Translations under genes and position numbers: made by a program
Assembly (NCBI GenBank): GCA_020912385.1
Contig: CP087208.1
Span: forward strand, 2,976,001-3,040,000
DNA from: Neofusicoccum parvum
Lineage: Eukaryota > Ascomycota > Dothideomycetes > Botryosphaeriales > Botryosphaeriaceae
Direction: 5' to 3'
Length of the DNA: 64,000 nucleotides
Notes under the pieces: generated by a model
What the model was told of the DNA's origin: nothing
The model's database searches: none
What the model saw: the letters and a program-made list of their open reading frames with translations, nothing else
In this document: positions 22,421-33,164 of the stretch, piece by piece
Position numbering within the stretch: position 1 is the stretch's first letter
Layout: each line of letters begins with the position of its first letter

Positions 22421-23079
22421 CTTGAGGAGCTGCGTTTCGAATTTCAAATATGAGTTGAGATGTGGGATGTCAACGAAATGACTTAGAGACCTCCATAGAG
22501 GAAAACAGCATGCTTAAGTACCACTCCTAGTTCAATAGCAACTCTCTCAGAAGCCGTAGCAAGCCGAATTCTATGAGATTACTCAACTCGCCGATCGTGT
22601 ATGTGGAGTAATCACAGACAATTTTTGTAGTTCTTCTCCGTCTTTAGAATTTATGCCAGTGTTTCAACCCCTTAACAAGAATTGGATATTCCGAAGCCCC
22701 GCAGTCGGTTGTTTATTATGGGGTTGGATACTACGAGTGTTGAAAGTACCCACCCGGCAAAAAACCTACATGTAGGTAAAGTAATTTTGAGCGGCAAACT
22801 TAAATCCAAGGAGATCCAGTTATAGTTTTATCAGGCAGCGTAGCTGGTGAGCCTAATCTAAACGACGACTTTAGCACCCGATTATCGCCGATCACATCCT
22901 CCCCGGCATTAAAAGGCAGCTTCCTCGGCCTTCAAGATCGGGGTTCTATTTGTCCGACTGAAGTATGTTGATTACTCTTCAAAAGTAATCTGATGCTATA
23001 TAAACGCTGGCGACACTTATGAAATACAACAGAAAGCCATTTTGAACTCCGCACCAGACGGTCTAAGAATTGATTCAAG
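22421..23079. promoter_or_regulatory. Divergent promoter, tautomerase and reductase
   Basis: About 660 bp between outward-facing starts. A TATATAAA box at 22997-23004 lies 83 nt upstream of the reductase ATG. Confidence 0.5.
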
Positions 23080-24299
23080 ATGTCCGGACAATTGATTGTT
23101 GTAAGAAATCGCCCCGGTTCTGTTGATCGTATAGCCAGTGTGGATTGTATCCTAGAGCCAGAACTAAGAATTCACAGATTACTGGGGTTACTGGCCATGT
23201 GGGGTTTCGCACTCTTGTCGAGACACTTGCTCGAGGTTATCGTGTGCGGGCGATAATCCGAAGAGCTGAGCAAGCGGAACAGCTGAGACGCGCCAAATCT
23301 ATCAATCGATTCCTGGCAAATTTGGAGACTATCGTCGTCGGAGATTTCCTTGCATCGGGCGCATTCGAGGGAGCTCTTGACGGAGCAAGCGGAGTTATTC
23401 ATGTGGCGTCTCCTCTTCCGAGTCCTGTAAGTGTGCGAGATTTCCTTCTCTTGAACACAGTCTAAGTGACAATCTGCTCAGAGCGACGATCTTAAGCGAG
23501 ACATTGTTGATCCTGCAATCAAAGCCACTGTGGCCATTCTGTCGTCAGCAGCACAGGTTGCGTCCATCAAGAGGGTCATCATCACCTCTTCAGTTGCAAC
23601 CATGTTGTCCGCGGAATACATGAAGTCTATGGGTGACAAGATCTTCACTGGTAATTTGATCATACCCTAGTCTTCTTCATTCCTAAAACTAACCTTTGCC
23701 GAGAAAATGATACCTACACCCTACCGGAGGCTCCGGCTGACTTTCAGTCGCCCCTGCACGCTTACGCAGTTGGAAAAGTCCTTGCGCTACAAGCCACAAA
23801 TGAATTCATGAGAGACAAGAAGCCTCATTTCGACGTCATAAACGTCTTACCCAGTGTCGTCATTGGCGCGAATGAGCTGAACACTGCGAAGGAAGAAGTT
23901 TCCAAAGGGACGAATGTCAACGTCATGGGCCCTTTGCTCGGCACCAAAGCAAATATACCCGACATCGGGGCTTCCGTTCATGTCAATGATGTGGCCAAGG
24001 CTCACGTCGATGCACTGAATCCTTCTATCCCAGGAAACCGCAACTTGCTTTGTTCTTCGGGTGGGATTCAGGGAGTGGAGTGGGACGACGCGAAAGAGAT
24101 CGTGAAGCGTCTTTTTCCTCAGCAAGTGTCCGACGGCGTCTTTCCTCTTGACGGGACGCTTCCAACCAGACCGGTTCGCTTTGACGCATCCGAAACGGAA
24201 CGACTGCTTGGGTGGAAGTTTGTTGGGTTTGAAGCCCAAGTTAAGAGTGTGGCTGAACACTACCTGGAGCTTGCTTCGCTGCAAAAGTCAAGCCTGTGA
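23080..24299 (+). CDS. NAD(P)-dependent epimerase/dihydroflavonol 4-reductase-like ketoreductase
   Basis: Four exons, 23080-23100, 23178-23426, 23482-23650 and 23704-24299, give 344 residues. The first exon codes only MSGQLIV, and the intron splits the Rossmann motif just before ITGVTGHVG. HVASPLPSP follows at the end of exon 2, then VIITSSVATM, and the catalytic YAVGK of extended SDRs. The family reduces ketones or aldehydes with NADPH, as in dihydroflavonol or cinnamoyl-CoA reductase and yeast GRE2. All introns are GT-AG, 53-77 nt. It converges with the epoxide hydrolase-like gene, with only 162 bp between stop codons. Confidence 0.85.
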
Positions 24300-24461
24300 G
24301 CCACAGTCTCTTCTGAAATCATATCTCGTTCTGATAGTATCAATTCATGGGTCAATGTAGGGAACTATAGATTGAGAACGGTCCTGGTCGTTTTGGCGCC
24401 TATGCATCTTTTAGGAAGCTTTCTGGAAGGGAGAATGAAGAAGAGAAACAACACTCGGAAG
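24300..24461. other. Short convergent intergenic gap
   Basis: 162 bp between two facing stop codons. Transcript ends are likely to overlap here. Confidence 0.4.
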
Positions 24462-25829
24462 TTACCGAGGCTGAAATACACCTGTACCAGATAGTGACAC
24501 GTTACCAAAGAAAGCCCAAATATCAGATGCAAACAGCTCAGGTACCTCATATGCTGCGAAATGGCCTCCTCGATCATGCAAGTACCGCGCTTTTACATTT
24601 CCTTGTCTCTGGGCCCAATCCAGTGGAAGCCGATACCAGATATCGAATGGAAACAAGCTGATTGCTGTGGGCTGCTTGACAAAAGGCATGGTTCCGAAGC
24701 CAAACTCAGCCAAAGCGCCATCCGCGGCGGACTCTTTGTAAAATCTGAATCCACCGTACGGACCCTGGATCAGATACATCAAAGCCCATGTGATAATTTC
24801 TTCGAAGCTCCAGGTATGTAGACTGTGGTCGATGGCTCTATCCATGAGGTTGTATATCCACATGGCGAATCCGAGCGGGGAGTCTGTCATCGCGTAGGCG
24901 ATAGACAGCGGCAGCGATTGGTAGGTGAAACGGTACCCTGACAGCTGCGTCTCGTATGTATGGATGCTCTGCATGTAATAGCTCTCATCATCCGTCGTCT
25001 GGCCGGATGCAAAACGAGCCCAGTCTGTTGCGTTCGGCTCGATGACCCAAAAATTGCAGATGGTCGATACCACGTTTGACGGATAGGACGCGGCTTGGTA
25101 TCGAAGAATGAATGCACCCAGGTCGCCTGCATTGATGACGTACTTCTCGTACTTCAACTGCACCATAAGACTGTGAAAAGCATGTCCGGCCGCCGCCGGT
25201 CCAAATCCTTGGCGAGTAGGAGCTGGCGAGAAGCCAAATCCAGGTATCGACGGTGCTACAACGTGAAATGCCGGGAGGGTATCGTTCGGTGGATTTGTGA
25301 GTAGATCAATTATCGGACCTACTTCAAGGAAGGAGCCTGGCCAGCCATGTATGAAAAGCATTGGGATAGCATCTGGCCGTGGAGAGACATGGTGAACGAA
25401 GTGGAGAGGAACTGGTTCGGTAAAGTTCGAGTTCTCATTTTGAACCGTCGTAGTGAATTGACGGAATCTAATACGTGTGAGACCACGATGAGTGCATCAC
25501 GATAGAAATATGTGGGATAGCTACCTATGGTTGATTGACCTTTGTACAGATAGCCAGTCGTAGTGGTGAACCCAGAAATTTTGAATAGCCGTAAAGTTTT
25601 GCACACTTGGTCCGTCGTCTGGTTGATCAAGTAAAGCAACTGGGGCCTTGGCATTGGCTACTCTTTGGCGTATGTCGTGGATGACCTCCGATTCAACGTC
25701 GATTCGGAAAGGAGCTGGACTCTTTCCAAAGGTAGGTCTGGTAAGGATAATTTCTGATCCTTCGGCTGGGGATGACAGACTTGCAGCCAGGCATGAAATG
25801 ATAGAAACAACGACAAAGAATGGAGCCAT
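24462..25829 (-). CDS. Secreted epoxide hydrolase-like alpha/beta hydrolase (EHN type)
   Basis: Two exons, 25525-25829 and 24462-25467, with a 57-nt intron (GTAGCT to TTAG), give 436 residues. Residues 1-25 form a signal peptide, MAPFFVVVSIISCLAASLSS. The EHN domain includes NFWVHHYDW. The oxyanion-hole motif HGWPG is at 142-146, the nucleophile-elbow Asp217 is in AGDLG, and the catalytic His404 is in GGHFAA. Microsomal-type epoxide hydrolases usually have Asp-Trp at the elbow; here it is Asp-Leu. It should hydrolyse epoxides, or a related ester-like bond, in the secretory path or outside the cell. Several N-x-S/T sites fit secretion. Confidence 0.85.
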
Positions 25830-26532
25830 GGTTCGTGTATGATGTCGGGTGCTTTTGTGATGGAGGGTCACGTAGTAAGGGTGGGGAAGATGAAATGTTC
25901 TCATACTTATGTACGAATCTGCGTGATTTATCATCCAATAGATTACAAACATCACGGAGGAATCCAAAGACGGAACTTCACCCAGAACACTCGTTATAAT
26001 CCACGAACGGGCCCGAAGATCTTGCACACCTTTGGGTGAGTAATCAAGCAGCCCCGTTTCCGGCATGGTTCTTGGCATCTTGGCAATGCACCTCATTACA
26101 AAGCAGGTACCTGAAGACAAGGATGTAAGCACTAGCGCAATGGTTTGAGTGGCTAAATTATCTGCGAAGGCTGATTGTATTGCGCTATGGGTATGCTGTG
26201 TCTAGTGGAAAGCAAGATTGCACCTTCTCTTGTAAGGTATATTTCGTGAAACATCTCTCTTACTTTGTGAATAGCTTGTGCTTATATTGAAGGAAGTCCT
26301 CTCATAGCTCTTGCGAGTGAGGGGTAACCGGCTGTTTGTGTATCAGGCGAGGTAGAGCCTGGAATTCTGAATCTGATTGTCATACGCGCAGGAGTTTCTG
26401 ACGCTCGGTTGGAAGATTCTACTTCTCACACTACGAAAAGCATAGTGTCCGCTCATTAAATCTGCTAGCTCAAAGTAGCCTCAAATGATCTCTATAAATC
26501 TCCAGAGTCGTAATGCCATCACGTTCTCAACT
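25830..26532. other. Intergenic region between two minus-strand genes
   Basis: About 700 bp, AT-rich, with the likely epoxide hydrolase promoter. No gene or repeat is recognised. Confidence 0.45.
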
Positions 26533-27633
26533 TCAAACACCATCGTCGAAGGTGTAATGGTTGGTCCACCTCTTGTCGTACGCGCGAGAGGAATCCACGA
26601 ACCGCAGGTCAGTACCCACTCTAATCCTGTTCTGCGGGTCATGGTTGATGGTCGACGCATGGATCATGTGCGGCTTGTGGAGTACGAGGTCGCCGGCCTC
26701 ATAGCCCGTCAAGAGCCATCTGCGCTTGTAGTCGCGGCCAAACCCGGCAGGGCCATCTGCGAGCAGACCGGTGCTCATCATATTCTGATTGAAGGCGAAC
26801 TTTGCCTCCTCCTCAGTCAACCCCGATGATTTGGCCTTTTCCGTGAAATCGTTCTCGATCTGCTGGCCAAGGGTGTCACCTGGAAGTCTGTCAGTTACAT
26901 TCCAACGTATGCGGCAAGTGAAGACCTACTGTTCTCTAAATAGATTAGACCACCTCCCTGGATGTCCACATCACCGACGGGAACCCAGGCAGTAACTGAG
27001 TCGGGCTCGCCGTAGCGGAGGAAGATCTGATCGTAGTGGACGCCGATGGCCTTATTGCCGGGAGTGTTGTTTCTGAGCAGCGTCCGGCGCAGGCCCAAAG
27101 TCTTTTCGTTCCATCCCGTGAACTTGCTGACAAAGTCATGCAACACAGGGTGATGGACAAAGTCCTCGCAATCTGCGGCACAATTAGCAATCTTCCAATA
27201 ACCATACGGTGAAGCACTTACACCAGTCCTCATAATGCGCCTTCAGCGCAAGGTCAACGAAGAGCTCGGCAGTCTCGGCACCAGGACGGCCATTTCCGCC
27301 GGTGGCACCAGCGCCAATTCCGGGGTAGTTGGCTTTGTCCTTTGTATCGTCGAAGATACCCTCGACGGGCTTGGTGCCTGGCTTCAGGACACCGCTAGGA
27401 GCCAGTTTCTGGAAGTACTTCTCGCGGCACTTGAGGACGTCGTCACGGGGAAGCAGCCCCTTCAGGAAGACATAGCCGTCTTCCTCGTACTTCCTCCGAA
27501 GGTCCTCGATGGGCTCATTTGGGCTGGATTGCTTCAACGGAGCAATCTCGGCGGGTTTCAGCGGGCCGTCGTTGACATAAAGCTCAACACCAGGCCAGCT
27601 GGGGTCGCGTTCCGGCGAAGCTGCGTGAGGCAT
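26533..27633 (-). CDS. Phytanoyl-CoA dioxygenase (PhyH) family protein
   Basis: Three exons, 27222-27633, 26930-27172 and 26533-26879, give 333 residues. The introns, of 49 and 50 nt, are GT-AG. The start is the ATG at 27633 (MPHAASPERD), as the frame upstream lacks an ATG. The PhyH fold shows the iron-binding HYD motif at His183 and Asp185, the distal ligand His292 in MIHAS, and a 2-oxoglutarate-binding Arg in the following QNRIRVG. These enzymes hydroxylate aliphatic substrates using Fe(II), O2 and 2-oxoglutarate. Fungal relatives often act on lipids or secondary metabolites. It is divergent from a Zn2Cys6 regulator across 480 bp. Confidence 0.88.
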
Positions 27634-28113
27634 TGTGGCAGAGTGCGGGGTAAACACAATTCAACAACGGAATAACAGCGAGACGGCGGAGGGAGGACGG
27701 AGGTGTCTGGTGGGCTCTCTTCAAGAGCGAGGCCGGATTTTTATACGGCTTCGTCGGCTGGCTGCCGACGACGTGCTCGCTGGCTTCACTCTCAGGCGTG
27801 GTCGCCCAGTGTGGCGGCAAGATCAGGAGGGTCGGAGGGCTTTGCCGCATGGAGGCGGTTATCGTCCAATGACGGCGGCGCTGAAACCAATCAGATGGGC
27901 AGGTGGCAGGGGCTTCTCCACGGCGGGCGTGGTCGCGCCGGCGTGCGCCCCGCAAGCTCTTCCCCGCATTTCGACCCACTTGGCTTGACACACGTCAATC
28001 TGCGGGCGCAGGTGCCGGAAGCAGGATGAAAGCAGCAAGTCCCCCCTGCACCGACCACAACCCACCCCTCAACTCCAACTCCCGTGCTGCCGTCGCCGTC
28101 TGCTCAGGCGATT
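27634..28113. promoter_or_regulatory. Divergent promoter, dioxygenase and Zn2Cys6 regulator
   Basis: A 480-bp shared upstream region. TATAAAAA on the minus strand at 27739-27746 lies about 106 nt before the dioxygenase ATG. Regulator and target in this arrangement suggests local control. Confidence 0.5.
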
Positions 28114-30344
28114 ATGTCGTGGTGAGTCCCTGCCAGCCCGATCCCGATGTGGAGCCCCGGCTGATCGACCGACCTGCAGCACCTACTGTCGTGCTCGACA
28201 TTACAAGTGTCTGGAGAAGTCCTGTCCCCCGCGCGTGTGTCGCGCCGCCGAGGCTCGTGCTGACGGCAGACGCAGGTGACGAGAACCTACCAAAGTGCAG
28301 GAAGTGCGAGCGCGCTGGCCGTCGCTGCGTGCGCGAGCCGCCACGCAGGTTTCGGCACTTCAATGCCCCGAGCCAGTCCGGCCAGAAGCAGATATGGCTT
28401 CCCGTCCCTCCTAAAGGTCAATGTCCCCGCCCCCCTGGTCGCGTGGTGCCCCTCCTGACCCTCACAGTGGACTTTGTCGATGAAACCAGCAACGTGGTCG
28501 ACGGGGCCGAGGATGCCGAGAGCAGCGCGGACGAAGAAAGCGCGCCACAGCCGGAGCGGTCTCCTGCCGTGGCGCCGCAGGCATCTGAAGAAGTCCCGGG
28601 AGCCAATCTACCGGATGTGAATCCCAGCCCGAGCGCTGGCGCGCAAGTGTTTGCAGGGAAATACCCATCGCCAACTGCCCTCTCGCCATTCAGCCGCCAT
28701 CAAAACCGCGCCCCTTCGTTGACCTCGTCCCCGACATACGCTGCATTGCGAGAGCTCAGCCGCCCGCAAACCTATGTGGTGCCCGATGCTCCCGTCTCGA
28801 TTGCACAGTCTCCAGGGCAGCTCAGCCAGACTTGGCTGCCCAATCAATGGCCGCTCCAGTCAGAGGAGGAAGCCATGCTGCTGCGCTTCTTCCTCGACCA
28901 CATTTCCACCTTCGTGAGTCAGACAGGAGCCCTTCGGGGCCGCTCCAACTGAATCAAGTGTCAGTTTGACCTTTGCGATCCGTACCGCTACTTCCGCTAC
29001 GAAGTGCCGCAACGAGCCAGAACAAACAAAACCCTCGCCAACGCCATCCTAGCCATCTCAGCGCGGATGCTGCACTGGAAAACCGGTTACAATCCCTACG
29101 TCGCCGACCGCTACTTAACGCTATGCCTCGAAACGCTGATCCCCTCGCTCAGCGACGTGGAGGCCGTCATGGACGAGACACTCCTCGCCGCAACAGTAGT
29201 TCTACGCATGCTGGAAGAGATGGACGGCAAGTTCTCCTCCCTCCCCAGACCTCCCCTCTCTAACCAAACCCCCACAACAAAGTCCACATCTCCGGCTCCG
29301 ACACGCAAGGACACCTAACCGGCAGCCAAGCCATCATCAGCGTCGCGACCTCGATGCACCGGGACGCGCCGCCGGTGGGTCTGCGGCGGGCGGCGTACTG
29401 GTCCGCGTTCCGGCAGGAGGTCTGGATCGCGCCGCAGACGCAGCAGCCGATCAGCATGTCGGCGACGGCGTGCGGGTACGAGGCGGCGCACGGGTTCGGC
29501 GCGGCGCCCGACTGGGCGTGGTGCGAGCGCGCGATCGCGCACTGCGGCGAGGCCATGAACTGTACGCTGCAGACCGAGCTGGGCCGCGACGAGGCCGTCG
29601 CCCGCTGGCGCGCCCTGCTCGCCGACAACGCCGCCTGGTGGGACAGCGTCCCACCCGGGTTCGACCCGTTTTACGGGAGCTGGCAGCCCGCCGACGGCCG
29701 GCTTTTTCCGGAGGTCAAGTTTCAGGCGGATTGGCATGGTGCGTGATGCGTTCCCTTTCGGCGCCGGTCGTGGTGGATGGAGGCGCTGACGGATTGTGCA
29801 AGTTATGGGGTACTCGTATACGATCGAGGCTCATCTGCTGCTCGTTGTTCACGACCCGACTGTTCCCAAGCTTGGCCCGCTGCGGCGGCGTGCTGTAGCA
29901 GATATGGATGTGAGTATTCCCTACAGTTTCTTCCAGCAGGCTTCTAACGGTATCTACTCAAACAGGAGAGAGCAAAGGAAGATGTTCGAAATCTTTGCGG
30001 TCTGGCTCAATCAAATGAATTTGCTCCCGCAGCAAGCCTCATTGCTTGCATGGCGATCGCATTATGTAAGTGCAGGCTGCCGAAGACACTACCTTTTTCG
30101 TACCTCATCACCAACATCACCGTTAACATCCGCAACCCCTGTAGGTGGTGACCGTTTCATCCACCTTTCCGAACAACAACAGCTTTATGACTTCCTCTAC
30201 ACGACGGAAAAGAGCCACGGCTGGCCAACAGCAAAAGCCCGCTCGCAGCTCCAGGAAGCATGGGGCTGGGAGTCGCGCGGAAGCAACGGTGGCACACCAG
30301 CAGCGGTGCATCCCGCGAGCGCCGCCATGACGCCACCACCCTGA
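28114..30344 (+). CDS. Zn2Cys6 transcription factor (ARCA-like)
   Basis: Nine exons: 28114-28121, 28180-28208, 28276-28416, 28468-28913, 28965-29226, 29283-29738, 29803-29909, 29966-30065 and 30145-30344, giving 582 residues. The DNA-binding cluster reads C-x2-C-x6-C-x6-C-x2-C-x6-C near residues 3-29 and is interrupted by two introns, so exons 1 and 2 are only 8 and 29 nt. A linker of Pro, Ser and acidic residues follows. The middle domain holds LCDPYRYFRYEVP, LEEMDVHISG and, near the end, CGDRFIHLSEQQ, all typical of ARCA-like fungal regulators. Intron 5 appears to be GC-AG (donor G|GCAAGT), the only choice that keeps frame. It probably regulates the nearby enzymes. Confidence 0.85.
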
Positions 30345-32620
30345 TGATCATCCAAAACCACAAACCATTTATATAGACGTACATAGACAAGGGCAGGCCG
30401 GAAAATGTGTATCAAAAAAGGCGGAACGCAAGCTGCGACCGATGACTGTCAATTGCGCCGCATCCTTTGCCAGAGGTTGCAGATAAAACGTCTGATTCCA
30501 GGTGATGCGAAACGATGTGATGGAAGGTCGGAGAAGCCGTGGCTGTTTCGCGCACCATCGGGACAAAATCCTCGCACCCGCAAGCCTCTTGAAAGCTCAA
30601 CGCAGGGATTTTTGGCGCGAGCTGAAAAGGCGTGAGAAGGATAACGATGCAGCAAGCCGTCCGGCACTTCTTGCCTATTGCCCTTGTGCGAGTGATTGCA
30701 TCCGGGATGTGCGGACGCGCCAACGACGGGACGATCTATGCATGAGATCTGAAGCTCCAGCTTTTCTTAGGCCATAATTATTGGAAGGAATTCCCCGAGG
30801 CTCTCTAGTCCTCTGCAATATATATAGACGTCTGTTCCGCTCTTTCCTCTCTTCTCTTATTGCATACTCGATGGCGCGTTCCAGACGCTCATCTTCGTTC
30901 GCTTGCAACGTGGTTGACGCACGACAACCTCCACGGAGCATCCGCATCCAATTCAACTCCTTACAACATTTCGAGTCAATTGCTTCCAACCCACACCCGC
31001 TACGACTTGCATGAAATGTGCAGCGATCTATCAGCGCACCAGACCGGACCGTCCCACAACCCACGTTGACGTGGTAATGCGCGCGACCATCCACCAACCA
31101 GCTCGCCGATAACGTCTCGGCGGAGGCGGAGGCGGACACCGGCCAAACAAGGAAATTTACCCCATCGAGCTGCGACTAACGAGGAAACTTACCGCATCGG
31201 CGTGCGGATGACATAATCAAAACCTCCATGGCCGCTGTTGGCGCCAACTTGCCTATCGCAGTCAAGTGGTGCTGCCCGCGGAGACGAACGATCGCGCTGA
31301 GTCGGGGTCTGCGGCATATGTGGTTCTCATCGATAAGAGCAACGGCATCAACAACGAGCGGGCGCAGAGGGCATCGTCGATCCCACGTCCTTCCTGTCAC
31401 GGTTGACGACGGCCGCGTGCAAAGAGCAGGAGCAGAGGCCGTTTCCAGCCGGACCATCTTGCACGCTCGCCGCGAAGCGTCCTTCACCAATCGTCACGTT
31501 CGGGACGAGCTTTCCTTCCCATCTGATCCCGACCGCTCGAATCCCAAGAACCTCCGCACCTCCATCCGCACCCACCCCCTCGGCATCGCCACGACCGCTA
31601 TCTGCGCCCCGTCCGGCGCCGACCCGCTGCCCCAAAGCCGCCACGCCTCACCGTCTCCGGTGCGGCCTGACGCGCCGCGCGAGCCTCAGAGAAGGCGATC
31701 ACCAGAGCGGAGGTGGCGGCCACGAGCACTCCTGACGGGCGGGTTCGAGGCACACGAGAGGGCATCGAGACCAAGACAGACACGAAGACGCAGGCACCGC
31801 TGCCCGCCATCTTCAGGAACACGCCGGATCATCACGTGCAGCGGTGGCAGGCAGATTTGGTGCAGGACAGATCCAGCCTTAGCCTCCTTCGGCGCTGGGA
31901 TCGGCCTTTTGCGTCCAATGAGAGCTTCGACGAGATCGTTTGGGTTGAGATGTGCGGTTCGGAATCGGATCTCCTCTAGCGCATCTCACTTAGTAGTGGC
32001 CTCGGGATTTGAGCTGGAGAGGCTGTCGTCCGCGGGCCGAAGTTGGGCGAATCACTGGCGGACGCCGAGCGAGAAATTTTTCTTCCTGTTTGCTTTCAAG
32101 GCGCGGATCAGCGCTAGGGAGAGGCGTCGTCATGGTCATGTTGGATGGGAGGGCGGATGCCTGACGGGGCGCCCCAGAGATGGCTCGAGGTCGAATCGGG
32201 GCAGAAGACCGACGGCAGCGCTAGGGCAGTGAACAGTCGCCGACGGTGCTGGCCGCCTGGCGTTTTCTGGGCTCGGCGTGGCGATTGAGGGTGGTTAGAG
32301 ACGGACGCGGCAAGGTGGTATGGCTGCGTGGCATGAGCATCACGGCACTGCGTCCGAGCCCGGCGGGCGGTGGTGAGAGGCCGACTGCGGCACGGCAAGA
32401 AGCGAGGGGGAGGCGTCGGCAGGAGCTCAACACCGGCGAAAATATGGCGGGGCCCCATAGAAGTTTCGCCGGCGCGCGGGGTGGCTCGCTTGGCTCCGGG
32501 GCACCGTTGGGGGCGTTGCGCGGTCGGGGTGGCGGCGGGTGAGTGCTGGGCCACGGCGGCGGTGGAGGAAGCACCTGAGCAAGCGGACCGCCCGGAACAG
32601 AGTCAGACACCGATGCAGAC

Positions 32621-32697
32621 GACGCTGCACGACGCTGCGAGACGCTGCCTGGGCCTGCCTAGGCCTGCCTGAGCCTGCCGCGGGCAAGGCAAGGCAA
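32621..32697 (+). repeat. Two adjacent decamer tandem repeats
   Basis: Three copies of GACGCTGCNN (32621-32650) abut three copies of NNGCCTGCCT (32651-32680), followed by GGCAAGGCAAGGCAAGG. Low-complexity expansion, about 470 bp upstream of the GH27 gene. Confidence 0.7.
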
Positions 32698-33049
32698 GGA
32701 GCGCTGGAGCACAAGAGCTGGGACTGGAACTGAGGGCTGCCAAGCGGCGCTGGGCTGCTGGCTCCCGGGCTTTCGTGTCTTGAGCGCTGTTGTGCGCTGC
32801 ACCCCGCATGCTCGACGTCATTGCAAACACCGCCCCTGCAGCCAAGAAGTCAAATTTCCGCCCACTCATTATCACCCTTACCCGCACGGGCTAGCTGTCC
32901 CCTCCTCCACCTGCTCCGCGCCCTCAATGGCATGCGGCTCGTGCGAGAACCATTGCAGCCGCCTGATTTTGCACTGCGTCAAGCCTCTCCCAACCCGCGC
33001 CGCTCCCCGCTCAGCAACCATGCGCCCAATTATCCCGCACCGACGCGTC

Positions 33050-33056
33050 TATAAAT
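33050..33056 (+). promoter_or_regulatory. TATA box of the GH27 gene
   Basis: TATAAAT, 109 nt before the ATG at 33165, followed by a C-rich leader. Confidence 0.5.
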
Positions 33057-33164
33057 CCTCCGCCGCTCCCCGGCCCCCCGCAGTTCTTCGCCGCACCCCC
33101 AGCTGACGCGACCCTTCTCCTCACCTTTCCCTCCCCCGAAGCCATTGGCTTGCCAGCCTCCACA

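Larger units (their letters stand above)
30345..33164. other. 2.8-kb region without a supportable gene
   Basis: Long open frames exist (31228-32232 plus) but are rich in Arg, Pro and Ser, lack motifs, and compete with frames on the other strand. The sequence is GC-rich after 31550. A short decamer repeat lies at 32621-32690. It may hold the GH27 promoter, a decayed gene or a non-coding RNA. I see no evidence to choose. Confidence 0.5.

Noticed and set aside
31228..32232. 334-codon open frame, Arg/Pro/Ser-rich
   Set aside because: No motif and biased composition, with competing frames on the other strand. GC-rich DNA yields such frames by chance.
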